From positions 1 to 38,388 of the forward strand of contig VAWK01000048.1 in assembly GCA_005885515.1 (NCBI GenBank): a stretch of DNA of 38,388 nt. Reading direction: 5' to 3'. Of this stretch, positions 7,878-15,640 are shown piece after piece. Both the position numbers and the translations under genes were made by a program. The notes under the pieces were generated by a model. The model made no database searches. It saw only the letters and a list, made by a program, of their open reading frames with translations, and was not told the DNA's origin. The stretch is from Actinomycetota bacterium. Lineage in GTDB: Bacteria; Actinomycetota; Thermoleophilia; Solirubrobacterales; Solirubrobacteraceae. Each line of letters starts with the position of its first letter. Positions within the stretch are counted from its first letter, which is position 1.

Positions 7878-7897
7878 CGCACGAGACCAGGAGCGCC

Positions 7898-7927
7898 GCG
7901 AGGCCGCGCGCGCTGGCGCGGCCTCGC
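7898..7927. terminator. Bidirectional terminator hairpin, MMPL / DksA-like
   Basis: GCGAGGCCGCG (7898-7908), 8-nt loop, CGCGGCCTCGC (7917-7927): a perfect 11-bp stem centred between two convergent genes. No T-tract, as is usual in very GC-rich actinobacteria. Confidence 0.65.
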
Positions 7928-7940
7928 CGGCTTCGCTGCC

Positions 7941-8279
7941 TCAGCTGCGCCGGTAGCGCTCGTCCTCCTCGACGGTCCGCTCAGCAGCGGGTCGCACCTC
8001 CAGCCGCGCGTCTGGGATCGGCTCGCCGCTGTCGATCGACAGCCCATACGTACCCGCCGCCAGCCTCGCTTCGGCCCGCTCGATGGCCGCGAGCTCGTTG
8101 CGGAGATCTTCACGACGGCCCTCGCCGAGCTCGACTTCGTACAGGTCCTCGGAACCCTCCTCGCCGGGCTCGCTACCGTCGGAAGTCTCCTCGGAGCGAT
8201 CGCGAGCGAGCGCGTCAAGCTCCCTTTCGATACGCGCCCGCTCACGGGCGAGCAACTCGCGTGCGTGCTCGGTGTCCAT
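7941..8279 (-). CDS. DksA/TraR-like protein lacking the zinc-finger cysteines
   Basis: A 112-aa protein. The N-terminal half is a charged coiled-coil (LLARERARIERELDAL; then an acidic EPGEEGSEDLYEVEL segment and helix EDLRNELAAIERAEARL). It is followed by the family hallmark TYGLSIDSGEPIPDARLEVRPAAERT, which aligns with YGxCxxCGxxIxxxRLxxxPxxxxC of DksA/TraR. All four zinc Cys positions are replaced (Ser or Asp at the first pair, Thr/Glu after it), so no metal site remains. DksA relatives act in the RNA-polymerase secondary channel; whether this one does is unknown. The start MDTEH is chosen because the frame stays open far upstream into the opposite gene. It is divergent from the osmoprotectant operon. 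Confidence 0.82.
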   Translation of the reverse strand: MDTEHARELLARERARIERELDALARDRSEETSDGSEPGEEGSEDLYEVELGEGRREDLRNELAAIERAEARLAAGTYGLSIDSGEPIPDARLEVRPAAERTVEEDERYRRS

Positions 8280-8305
8280 GCGATGAAGACTAATTCGCTG
8301 ACTCT

Positions 8306-8329
8306 TTGCGCGCCGCGGCGGCCGCGCAA
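8306..8329. promoter_or_regulatory. Inverted repeat TTGCGCG-N10-CGCGCAA in divergent promoter region
   Basis: The 7-bp arms are perfect and lie 27 bp upstream of the DksA-like start and about 130 bp upstream of the ABC operon. It may be a regulator site for either gene; TTGCGC recurs at 8340-8345. Confidence 0.35.
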
Positions 8330-8456
8330 GGGCGCTGCTTGCGCCTGCCGGCGAGCGGACCCGCCCGGCCTGGCGGCCCGCGGCGGATGCCCGACGCACG
8401 CGAACAGCTGCAAGAAGCGGTCGGGTACGATAGCCGCACCCTGCCGGGATGCTTCC

Positions 8457-9494
8457 GTGAACAGGAGAGACTCCGCCCATAACGAGGGGCCATCGGCGTT
8501 CGCTCAGGCAGCCGAGCTCCAGCTGCGGAGCGTGAGCAAGCGGTACCCGGGCCAGCATGAGTTCGCGATCGAGGAGCTCTCGTTGACCGTGCCGGCCGGT
8601 GACGTGTGCGTCCTGGTCGGGCCGTCCGGCTCGGGCAAGACCACGACGATGCGCCTGATCAACCGGATGATCCCGCTGACCTCGGGCGACATCCTGCTCG
8701 GCGGCCGCAGCGTGCTCGCGCGCGAGCCGCGGCAGCTGCGCCGGGACATCGGCTACGTGATCCAGCAGGTAGGCCTGTTCCCGCACCAGACCGTGGGCCA
8801 GAACATCGCCACGGTCCCGCGCCTGCTCGGTTGGCAAAAGGGACGCATCGCGGCGCGGGTGGAGGAGCTGCTCGAGCTCGTCGGACTGGATGCGAGCGCG
8901 ATGCGCGACCGCTACCCCGCTCAGCTGTCGGGCGGCCAGCGTCAGCGCGTCGGCGTTGCGCGAGCGCTGGCCGCCGATCCGCCTCTGATGCTGATGGACG
9001 AGCCTTTCGGCGCGATCGACCCGATCAACCGAGCGCGCCTGCAGGACGAGTTCGTGAGGCTGCAGGAAAAGGTCCGCAAGACGGTCGTGTTCGTGACGCA
9101 CGACATCGATGAGGCGATCAAGATGGGCGATCGGATCGCGATCCTGCGCGAAGGGGGCGTGCTCGCGCAGTACGACGCTCCGGCGGCGATCCTCAGCCAC
9201 CCGGCCGACGAGTTCGTGTCCCGCTTCGTCGGCGCCGACCGGGCGCTCAAGCGCCTCGCGCTTGCGAGGGTGGCCGACCTGGACTTGGTCGCGCCGAACG
9301 GACTCGTCGGCCAGCGCAACGCCCAGCGCGTTTCCGCAACGACATCAGCGCGCGATGCGCTGTCCCTGCTGCTCGTCTCGGGCGGGGAGCCGCTTCTCGT
9401 CGTGGATGGCGAGGGCCGCGCAGAGGGGCTGCTGACGATCGACGTACTCGAGCAGCTGCTTTCCAGTGAGGCGGCCGAGGCGAGGTCCAGGTGA
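8457..9494 (+). CDS. Osmoprotectant (glycine betaine/choline type) ABC transporter ATP-binding protein
   Basis: From the GTG at 8457 this is 345 aa. Walker A GPSGSGKTT is near residue 55, the signature LSGGQRQRVG near 158, Walker B LMLMDEPFGAIDP near 178 and the switch His in VFVTHDIDEA near 210. The C-terminal 90 residues contain one CBS-like unit (SARDALSLLLVSGGEPLLVVD), as in OpuCA/ProV where CBS modules sense ionic strength. No ATG lies close to the conserved start; the GTG with GGGA about 8 nt before it is the best candidate and leaves a short extension. TACGAT at 8426-8431 could be the -10. The stop overlaps the next start (TGATG), so translation is coupled to the permease. Confidence 0.92.
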   Translation: MNRRDSAHNEGPSAFAQAAELQLRSVSKRYPGQHEFAIEELSLTVPAGDVCVLVGPSGSGKTTTMRLINRMIPLTSGDILLGGRSVLAREPRQLRRDIGYVIQQVGLFPHQTVGQNIATVPRLLGWQKGRIAARVEELLELVGLDASAMRDRYPAQLSGGQRQRVGVARALAADPPLMLMDEPFGAIDPINRARLQDEFVRLQEKVRKTVVFVTHDIDEAIKMGDRIAILREGGVLAQYDAPAAILSHPADEFVSRFVGADRALKRLALARVADLDLVAPNGLVGQRNAQRVSATTSARDALSLLLVSGGEPLLVVDGEGRAEGLLTIDVLEQLLSSEAAEARSR

Positions 9495-10231
9495 TGGCGG
9501 CGCCGATCGTGCAACTCGGCGTCACCGGACCCGTGATCCCGAACTACGGTGCCGGCAGCTCGAGCTGCGTCGTGCACAATCATTTCTTCTGCGCCGACTG
9601 GGTCGGACACAACTGGGGCCCCGTGCTGTGGCCGGCGCTGAGGGGTCACGTCGTGCTCACACTGGTCGCGGTTGCGATCGGATTCGTGATCTCGATGACG
9701 CTCGCACTGGCTGCCCATCGCTACAGGTTGCTCGAGCAGCCGACGATCCTGGTGACGACGTTCCTGTACACGATCCCCTCGCTGGCCCTGTTCGAGCTTC
9801 TGGTCGCGCCGGTCGGCGCCAACGTGTACTCGGCGGAGATCGCGCTCGTCTCCTACACGCTCTTGATCCTGTTCCGCAACATCCTCGCGGGTTTGCGCGA
9901 GGTCCCCGCCGAGGTGATGGACGCCGCCGATGGCATGGGCATGACGCGCACGCAGTCGCTGCTACGCGTGGAGCTTCCGCTCGCGCTGCCGGCGATCGTG
10001 GCGGGAATCCGTATAGCGGTCGTCACGACGATCGCACTCGCGACGATCGTCTACACGATCTATGACGCCGGGCTGGGGGTGCCGATCCACACGGCGCTCG
10101 GAGAGGGACCGTTCAAGACGGAGCTGATCGCGGCCGGTGGCTTGACGGTTCTGCTCGCGCTTGTCGCGGACGGGACGCTCGTGCTGGTGCAGCGGCTGTT
10201 GACTCCCTGGGCGCAGGTGCAGCGGAGCTGA
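9494..10231 (+). CDS. Osmoprotectant ABC transporter permease (first)
   Basis: A 245-aa inner-membrane protein of the OpuCB/ProW type. A 50-residue N-terminal region with two Cys (SSSCVVHNHFFC) precedes the first helix at about 52-75. The EAA loop reads VMDAADGMGMTRTQSLLRVELPLALPAIVAG, where the coupling helix contacts the ATPase. About five or six helices are visible. The start ATG shares its A with the TGA of the ATPase gene; a GTG three bases upstream is an alternative. The two Cys before helix 1 are outside the cytoplasm if topology is normal, and could form a disulfide (inference). Confidence 0.9.
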   Translation: MAAPIVQLGVTGPVIPNYGAGSSSCVVHNHFFCADWVGHNWGPVLWPALRGHVVLTLVAVAIGFVISMTLALAAHRYRLLEQPTILVTTFLYTIPSLALFELLVAPVGANVYSAEIALVSYTLLILFRNILAGLREVPAEVMDAADGMGMTRTQSLLRVELPLALPAIVAGIRIAVVTTIALATIVYTIYDAGLGVPIHTALGEGPFKTELIAAGGLTVLLALVADGTLVLVQRLLTPWAQVQRS

Positions 10232-10241
10232 AAGGCCGGGG

Positions 10242-10982
10242 ATGCACGAGTTCGTCGACGCGTTTCGCTTCATCCTGCACGACGGGGCCGTCGCCGGCCA
10301 GCCGGCGCTGCCCAGCCTCGGATATCTGACGCTTCAGACCCTCAAGATCGGCGTCATCGGCTTGGCGATCTCGCTCGCGGTCGCGATCCCGATCGGCTGC
10401 TGGCTCGGGCACCTGCATCGCGGTTCATTCTTTGCGATCAACACCGGCAACATTGGCCGCGCGCTCCCCAGCCTCGTCCTGCTCGCGATCGGGGACGTCT
10501 TTCTCGGATTGGGACTGACGGTCGTGGAGGTCGCCTTGGTGATCCTTGCGGTGCCGCCGGTGATCACAAACGCCTATCTCGGGGTCGATGGCGTCGAGCG
10601 GGACCTCGTGGACGCCGCCCGCGGGATGGGCATGGGCGAGCTTGAGGTGTTGCGGCGCGTGGAGCTTCCGCTCGCGGTTCCGCTCATCTTCGCCGGCGTA
10701 CGCACCGCGTCGGTGTTCGTCCTCAGCACCACGACCATCGCCTCGCTGGCAGGATTCAGCGGCAGCCTGGGAGACATCATCGCCAACGAGACGAGCTACC
10801 ACTTTTCGGGCGTGCTCGGCGCGGCCATATGCGTCGCTGCGCTGACGCTCGCGGTCGATGCGGTACTGGCGCTGATCCAGCGCGCGCTCACGCCGCGCGG
10901 ACTTCGCAAGCTCGCACGCGAGCGACGCGTCGCGGCGCGGCTCGGGCAAGCGGTCGCAGGGGCCAGCCCAATACCGTCATGA
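10242..10982 (+). CDS. Osmoprotectant ABC transporter permease (second)
   Basis: A 246-aa permease of the OpuCD type. Its EAA loop (LVDAARGMGMGELEVLRRVELPLAVPLIFAGVRT) closely resembles that of the first permease, so the two were probably formed by duplication and assemble as a heterodimer. Helices are seen at about 35-55, 65-85, 90-110, 145-170 and 190-215. The C-terminus ends in a basic tail (LRKLARERRVAARL). It starts 10 nt after the first permease with only a weak GGCCGGGG site, consistent with translation within one operon. Confidence 0.9.
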   Translation: MHEFVDAFRFILHDGAVAGQPALPSLGYLTLQTLKIGVIGLAISLAVAIPIGCWLGHLHRGSFFAINTGNIGRALPSLVLLAIGDVFLGLGLTVVEVALVILAVPPVITNAYLGVDGVERDLVDAARGMGMGELEVLRRVELPLAVPLIFAGVRTASVFVLSTTTIASLAGFSGSLGDIIANETSYHFSGVLGAAICVAALTLAVDAVLALIQRALTPRGLRKLARERRVAARLGQAVAGASPIPS

Positions 10983-11008
10983 AATTCAACTGGGAACAGG
11001 AGGCGACC

Positions 11009-12007
11009 ATGCCGAGCAGCACCTGCAGAAGGCGAGACCACCACCAACATCGTGCGAGCGGGCTGTCGGCCCTGCTCGTTGTTGTGCTCAGCATCGCGCT
11101 GGCGGCGTGCGGGAGCAGCAAATCCTCGTCGAGCTCGAGCGCCGCGAGCACCTCGGTCAGCACGCCGGCGCCGGCAGCCAGCGGACCGGGAGTGGGCAAG
11201 CCGGCGGTGACGATCGGCGACAAGAACTTCTCCGAGGAGAACCTCCTCGGGGCTCTCTATGCGCAAGCGCTGCAAGCGAAGGGCTACAAGGTCACGCTCA
11301 AGGACAACGTCGGGTCCTCGGAGATCGTCTACAAGGCGCTGACCGCCGGCCAGATCGACTTGTACCCGGAGTACACAGGCGTGCTCCTTTCTGCGATCGC
11401 CGGCCAGACCAGGAATCCGGCGAGCGCGGCGGGCGCCTATCAGCAGGCGCAGACGTTCGTGCAAGCGCACGGTCTTACGCTGCTCAAAGTCACGCCCTTC
11501 TTTGACTCCAACGTCCTGGCGACCCTGCCGAGCTATGCAAGCCAGCACGGCTTGAAGAGCATCGCCGACCTGAAGGCGCTGGGCAGGAGCGTCAAGCTCG
11601 GCGCGCCGCCGGAATTCGCGACGCGCTTCGAGGGGCTGCCGGGGATCAAGCAGGAATACGGCGTAGACCCGACGTTCCTACCGATCGCGATCGAACTGTC
11701 CTACAAAGCCCTCGAAGGCGGCCAGGTGAACGTGCAGAACGTGTTCACCACCGATGGTCAGCTCGTTAGGGGAAAATTCACGTTGCTCGCCGACCCCAAG
11801 CACGTCTTCGGCTTCCAGAACGTCGCCCCCGTGGTCAGACGCAGCGTTCTCGCCGCGGAGGGACCCGCCTTCGCCGAAACGCTCAACAAGGTCAGCTCGC
11901 TGCTCACGATCAAGGCGATACAGGAGATGAACGCCGCCGTCAGCATCGACAAGCAGACGGCGTCTAGCGTGGCGCGGCAGTTCCTGCACGCCAACGGACT
12001 GGTCTAG
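11009..12007 (+). CDS. Osmoprotectant-binding lipoprotein (QAT/OpuCC-type substrate-binding protein)
   Basis: A 332-aa extracytoplasmic solute receptor. The N-terminus has Arg/His, a hydrophobic stretch and a lipobox LAAC with Cys34, so the mature protein is lipid-anchored; a Ser/Ala/Pro linker follows. The mature domain begins VTIGDKNFSEENLLG and contains SSEIVYKALTAGQIDLYPEYTG, both typical of the OpuAC/QAT family that binds glycine betaine, carnitine or choline. The start is placed at 11009 because AGGAGG sits 5 nt upstream (10998-11003). An ATG at 10979, overlapping the previous stop as ATGA, would add ten residues and spoil the signal peptide. It is the last gene of the operon and is followed by a strong hairpin. 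Confidence 0.93.
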   Translation: MPSSTCRRRDHHQHRASGLSALLVVVLSIALAACGSSKSSSSSSAASTSVSTPAPAASGPGVGKPAVTIGDKNFSEENLLGALYAQALQAKGYKVTLKDNVGSSEIVYKALTAGQIDLYPEYTGVLLSAIAGQTRNPASAAGAYQQAQTFVQAHGLTLLKVTPFFDSNVLATLPSYASQHGLKSIADLKALGRSVKLGAPPEFATRFEGLPGIKQEYGVDPTFLPIAIELSYKALEGGQVNVQNVFTTDGQLVRGKFTLLADPKHVFGFQNVAPVVRRSVLAAEGPAFAETLNKVSSLLTIKAIQEMNAAVSIDKQTASSVARQFLHANGLV

Positions 12008-12016
12008 GTAGTCAGC

Positions 12017-12057
12017 CCGCGCCGCGTCTCTCGCAGCCCTGCGGGGGCGCGGCGCGG
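12017..12057. terminator. Terminator of the osmoprotectant operon
   Basis: CCGCGCCGCG (12017-12026) pairs perfectly with CGCGGCGCGG (12048-12057). The 21-nt loop contains its own small hairpin CGCAG-CC-CTGCG (12032-12043). It sits between convergent genes and can serve both strands. Confidence 0.65.
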
Positions 12058-12078
12058 TGCCTCGCCAAGGAACGGCCC

Positions 12079-12687
12079 CTAGCCGCGGCTCGCCACGCTC
12101 GCTCGGTAGTACTCGATCGCGCCGGTCCGTTCGAGGTCCTCGAGCAGAATCGCCTCGGCATCGAGGACCAGCTCGATCTCGTTGCTCACGACCACGCCGC
12201 CGCCGGGAAGCTCGTCCTGCCAGGAGACGCCGAAGTCGTGGCGGTTGATCCGCGCGAGGGCCTCAAAGCCGATGCGGCGCAACTCGCCCGTGCTCTCATC
12301 GCCAACCCAGAACGGCGTCCGCCACTCGCCCAGGTAGCTCACGTCGAGCGGGACCGTGCGCGTCACCCCGCGCAGCGTCAGCTCGACGCCGCCCTTGAAG
12401 CTGGTATCGCCGGTGCGCTCGGTGAAGCGTCCGGCGAAGGTGATCTTGGGATGGTTCTCGACGTCCAGGAAGTCTGCCGCCCGCAGGTGCGCGTCGCGTT
12501 CGGGCTGGCCGGTCCAGATCCCGGTGGCGTCGATGACGCCCTCGAAGGTCGCCTCGAGCGGCCGCTCGAGGTCGAGCTCGAGGCTGCCGTGGATGTCCTT
12601 GAACAGGCCCCGCACCCACGTGACCATCATGTGGCGGGCGCGGAACTCCGCCTCGGTGTGTCCGGGCTCGAAGATCCAGGTGGCCAC
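12079..12687 (-). CDS. YceI-family lipocalin-like protein
   Basis: A 202-aa protein without a signal peptide, so cytoplasmic. It opens with WIFEPGHTEAEFRARHMMVTWVRGLF, the YceI signature strand, and continues with FDVENHPKITFAGRF-like and VELTLRGVTRTVPL motifs of the eight-stranded barrel. YceI proteins bind polyisoprenoid or other hydrophobic ligands. The C-terminal 30 residues (VVVSNEIELVLDAEAILLEDLERTG) extend the typical domain. The start is GTG at 12687 (MATW). The gene directly follows a DsbA-like remnant, with which it may once have formed an operon. Confidence 0.92.
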   Translation of the reverse strand: MATWIFEPGHTEAEFRARHMMVTWVRGLFKDIHGSLELDLERPLEATFEGVIDATGIWTGQPERDAHLRAADFLDVENHPKITFAGRFTERTGDTSFKGGVELTLRGVTRTVPLDVSYLGEWRTPFWVGDESTGELRRIGFEALARINRHDFGVSWQDELPGGGVVVSNEIELVLDAEAILLEDLERTGAIEYYRASVASRG

Positions 12688-12692
12688 AAGCG

Positions 12693-12835
12693 CCCCGCTA
12701 AAGCCTCCAGCAAGGCGGCCGCCTCGTGCGAGCCCCGGTGCACCAAGCCATCGATGAACAGGGTAGGGGTCCCTGCAAGTAGGCGAGATCGTGCGTCCCT
12801 TCTGTAGCGCTCTTCGAAACGGTTATTCCAACCGG
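12693..12835 (-). pseudogene. Remnant of a DsbA-like thioredoxin-fold oxidoreductase (C-terminal end only)
   Basis: Minus-strand translation of 12818-12693 gives RFEERYRRDARSRLLAGTPT, then LFIDGLVHRGSHEAAALLEALAG. This matches the end of DsbA-like proteins, where a helix is followed by GVxGTPTFFINGxxHxGxxxxxxLLxAL and the GTPT carries the conserved cis-Pro. Nothing upstream in this frame encodes the CxxC domain; the frame instead runs antisense through the DUF1360 gene. A 5' deletion is therefore likely. The remaining frame continues past 12693 into the YceI gene and stops at 12627. Confidence 0.6.
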
Positions 12836-12875
12836 CCGCGAGAATGAATGCCCCGTTGCGGGGTAGCCCAGCGAC

Positions 12876-13370
12876 ATGGCGATTCAGACCTCGCTTCGAG
12901 CCCCGCACCGCGAGCAGGAGCAGCGGCCGCTGGGCGGATACGCGGGCCTCACCGGCTTGTTCGCCGCGCTGTCGATCGGCTTCACCGCGTGGCTGCGACG
13001 CTCTGGGCGCCGCCTGCCCGATCGGATCGCCGCCGAAGACCTCGCGTTGATCACTGTGGCGACCCACAAGCTGGCGCGCCTGATTGCCAAGGACCGAGTG
13101 ACAAGCGTGGTGCGCGCGCCATTCACCGAACTTCAAGGTGATGGCGGGCCGGGAGAGGTCGATGAAGCTGCGCGCGGCCGCGGGCTGGGACGGGCGATCG
13201 GTGAGCTGTTGGTCTGCCCTTACTGCCTCGACATGTGGGCCGCGGCCGGCTTTTCCGCGGGCCTGGCGGTGGCGCCCCGCGGGACGCGCTGGGCCGCCTC
13301 GACGCTGACCGTTTTGTCGGGCGCGGACGTGTTGCAGATTGCCTACAAGAAGCTCGAGCAGATCGTGTAG
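12876..13370 (+). CDS. DUF1360-domain membrane protein
   Basis: A 164-aa protein. After a hydrophobic helix (about 22-40) it carries the DUF1360 signature: ATHKLARLIAKDRVTSVVRAPFTE (62-85) and GELLVCPYCLDMW (109-121). The C-terminal half has one or two membrane segments. The CPYC dithiol (Cys114/Cys117) is characteristic of the family; the function is unknown. The start ATG at 12876 has no good Shine-Dalgarno; TAGCCC lies 6 nt upstream. The region before it is the truncated DsbA-like gene on the other strand. Confidence 0.88.
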   Translation: MAIQTSLRAPHREQEQRPLGGYAGLTGLFAALSIGFTAWLRRSGRRLPDRIAAEDLALITVATHKLARLIAKDRVTSVVRAPFTELQGDGGPGEVDEAARGRGLGRAIGELLVCPYCLDMWAAAGFSAGLAVAPRGTRWAASTLTVLSGADVLQIAYKKLEQIV

Positions 13371-13398
13371 AGCTGATCTGATCTCCGGCAGCCCAGGG

Positions 13399-15261
13399 TC
13401 AGCTCATCCGGCGGTAGCGCCAGACGCACAGCGGGATGAACAGCACGAGCAGCCCCCCGATCCAGGCCGCCATTTCCCCCAGCGAGCCAGGGACGCCGTG
13501 GCTGAGGGCATACGAGCGGGCGGCATCGGCCGTCAGCGTGACGGGGCTCGCTTCGGCGAACGTGCGCAGCCAGCCGGGCATGCTGCCGACGGGCACGAAT
13601 ACCGAGCTCGCGAAGACGAGCGGGAAGATGGCCACGAAGCCTGCCGCCTGGGCTGCCTCGGCGCCGCGCACGGTCAGCGCCACGAACGCGAATATCCAAC
13701 TGAGCGCGAACCCGAACGCCGCCACGACGGCGACGCATGCGATCGCCTGGAGAGCGCCGCCGTGGAAGCTGAAGCCGATGAGGTACCCGATCACGATCAT
13801 CAGCACGAGGATCAGGACGTTGCGCACGAGATCGGCCAGCGTGCGTCCGAGCAGCACCGCCGATCGCGTCATGGGCATCGAGCGAAAGCGGTCCACCACG
13901 CCTCGCTCGAGATCCTCGGCCAGGCCGATGGCCGTCTGGGTGGCCCGGAATGCCACCGACTGGACGAGGATCCCCGGCAGCAGAAAGTCGACGTAGGTGA
14001 CGCCGCGTGGCAGCGAGCCCCGCACCGCGCCGCCGAACACATACACGAACAGCAGCACGAACATGACCGGCTGGATGGTCGAAAAGATCAGCAGCTGGGG
14101 CTGGCGGATGAAGTGGCGCAGGTTCCGCGCCGTCACCACCCAAGCATCCGTGACGGCGGCGCTCAGCTTTTGGCTCGAGGGCGCACGGAGCCGCAGGACC
14201 GGCCGGTGGCGCCTGACGATCGCCGACCTCCCGTCGGCGTCGCGCTTCGGCTGGGGGGCAGCCGGCGGCTTCGAGCCGGCCCCATCCTCGCTCGGCGGCG
14301 CGCCGGTGAGCTGCAGGAAGACGTCGTCCAGGGTGGGACGGCGCAGTCCCAGGTCGCTCACGCTGATCCCCGCGCGCCGCAGGTGGGCAGCCGCGTCCTC
14401 GATCAGCTCGAGACCGTCGCGCGGGGCTGGAAGGGTCAGCTGGTCTGACCGCTGGCCGGGCTCGGGATCGCCGCAGCCGACCTCCGCGAGCACCGCCTGT
14501 GCCCGCTCACGTTGGGTCGCGCTCGTCAGCTGGACCTCGAGGATCTGCCCGCCGACGCGATCCTTGAGCTCGTTGCCGGTGCCCTGCGCGATCACCCGCC
14601 CGTGGTCGATGACCACGATCTGCTCGGCGAGCTGGTCGGCCTCCTCGAGGTACTGAGTGGTGAGCAGCAGCGTCGTGCCCTCGCCGACAAGCTCCCGCAC
14701 GATCGCCCAGATCTCGTTACGACTGCGAGGATCGAGCCCCGTCGTGGGCTCGTCGAGGAACAGGATCCGCGGGCGCGTCAGCAGACTCGACGCGAGGTCA
14801 AGGCGGCGGCGCATGCCGCCGGAATAGGTCTTCGCGGGACGGTCGGCCGCATCGGCGAGGTCGAAGCGCTCCAGCAGCGCTGCCGCGCGCCGGCGCGCCT
14901 CATGCCTGGGGAGGCCAAACAGGCGGCCGAACATGAGCAGGTTCTCGCGTCCGCTGAGAATCTCATCCACCGCGGCAAACTGTCCGGTCAGCCCCAGCAG
15001 CTCACGTACTGCCACGGCCTCGTTCACGACGTCGCGGCCGAACACCTCGGCGCGCCCGGCATCCGGCTCGAGCAACGTCGCCAGCACGCGCACCAGCGTG
15101 GTCTTGCCTGCGCCGTTGGGCCCGAGCAGGCCGAAGACGGTGCCCTGCGCTACCTCGAGATCGACTCCGGCGAGGGCCACGGTCGCGCCGAAGCGCTTTA
15201 CCAAGCCCTCCACGCGGACGGCTGCGGTTGCGGACGGGTCAGCGCGCACCGGAGCGACCAT
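13399..15261 (-). CDS. Fused ABC-2 type exporter (DrrA-like ATPase + DrrB-like permease)
   Basis: A 620-aa one-piece half transporter. Residues 15-320 are a DrrA-type ATPase: Walker A GPNGAGKTT (47-55), signature YSGGMRRRLDLA (about 148), Walker B ILFLDEPTTGLDP (about 170) and LTTQYLEEAD, where Gln replaces the switch His as is usual in DrrA. A domain with PTLDDVFLQLTG closes this half. A Pro/Lys/Arg-rich linker (about 325-375) leads to an ABC-2 permease (385-620) with six helices and the motif GVVDRFRSMPMTRSAVLLGR. In most relatives these are two genes. Likely a drug or lipid exporter that works as a homodimer. Confidence 0.93.
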   Translation of the reverse strand: MVAPVRADPSATAAVRVEGLVKRFGATVALAGVDLEVAQGTVFGLLGPNGAGKTTLVRVLATLLEPDAGRAEVFGRDVVNEAVAVRELLGLTGQFAAVDEILSGRENLLMFGRLFGLPRHEARRRAAALLERFDLADAADRPAKTYSGGMRRRLDLASSLLTRPRILFLDEPTTGLDPRSRNEIWAIVRELVGEGTTLLLTTQYLEEADQLAEQIVVIDHGRVIAQGTGNELKDRVGGQILEVQLTSATQRERAQAVLAEVGCGDPEPGQRSDQLTLPAPRDGLELIEDAAAHLRRAGISVSDLGLRRPTLDDVFLQLTGAPPSEDGAGSKPPAAPQPKRDADGRSAIVRRHRPVLRLRAPSSQKLSAAVTDAWVVTARNLRHFIRQPQLLIFSTIQPVMFVLLFVYVFGGAVRGSLPRGVTYVDFLLPGILVQSVAFRATQTAIGLAEDLERGVVDRFRSMPMTRSAVLLGRTLADLVRNVLILVLMIVIGYLIGFSFHGGALQAIACVAVVAAFGFALSWIFAFVALTVRGAEAAQAAGFVAIFPLVFASSVFVPVGSMPGWLRTFAEASPVTLTADAARSYALSHGVPGSLGEMAAWIGGLLVLFIPLCVWRYRRMS

Positions 15262-15273
15262 ACTCGTCGCTTC

Positions 15274-15292
15274 GCCGAGGAACGCACTCGGC
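15274..15292 (-). terminator. Hairpin between DUF488 and ABC exporter genes
   Basis: GCCGAG-N7-CTCGGC follows the DUF488 stop directly and ends 12 nt before the exporter ATG on the minus strand. It could be a terminator, an attenuator or an RNA-processing site; the short 6-bp stem keeps confidence low. Confidence 0.3.
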
Positions 15293-15640
15293 CTAGCTTT
15301 GGCGGACTAGCTCCTCCAGCACGACGGCATTGTTGTGCTCGCGATCACGCGCCGCGTACAGCAGCGTGACCGGTCCCTTGCGGGCACGCCCGCGCAGCTC
15401 GTCGAGTTGCTCACGCCTTGCTCGCAACTCCTTGCGGTAGCGCGAGCGGAACTCCTCGAAGCGCTGTGGTTCGTGGTTGAACCACTTGCGCAGCTCGGCG
15501 CTGGGTGCCAGCTCGCGCGCCCAGTCATCCAGTCGGGCCTGCTGGCGCGAGATTCCGCGGGGCCAGACCCGGTCGATCAGCACCCGATAGCCATCGCCGC
15601 GCTCGCGCGAGTCGTATACACGCTTTGCTTTGACGCTCAC
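15293..15640 (-). CDS. DUF488 family protein
   Basis: A 115-aa small soluble protein. It has the DUF488 pattern: KRVYD near the start, DGYRVLIDRVWPRGISRQQARLDDWARELAPS, LRKWFNHEPQRFEEF, and VTLLYAARDREHNNAVVLEEL at the end. The family is widespread and uncharacterised; the conserved WPRG and HNNA segments suggest an enzyme or nucleic-acid-related role, but none is proven. The GTG start at 15640 overlaps the stop of the upstream gene (GTGA), so the two are translationally coupled. A longer start at 15673 exists but adds a non-conserved tail. Confidence 0.9.
   Translation of the reverse strand: MSVKAKRVYDSRERGDGYRVLIDRVWPRGISRQQARLDDWARELAPSAELRKWFNHEPQRFEEFRSRYRKELRARREQLDELRGRARKGPVTLLYAARDREHNNAVVLEELVRQS

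Noticed and set aside
8423-8428. GGGTAC as a SigB/SigF-type -10 for the osmoprotectant operon
   Set aside because: The expected -35 position has AACA and no GTTT, so only a weak -10 candidate (TACGAT) is noted.
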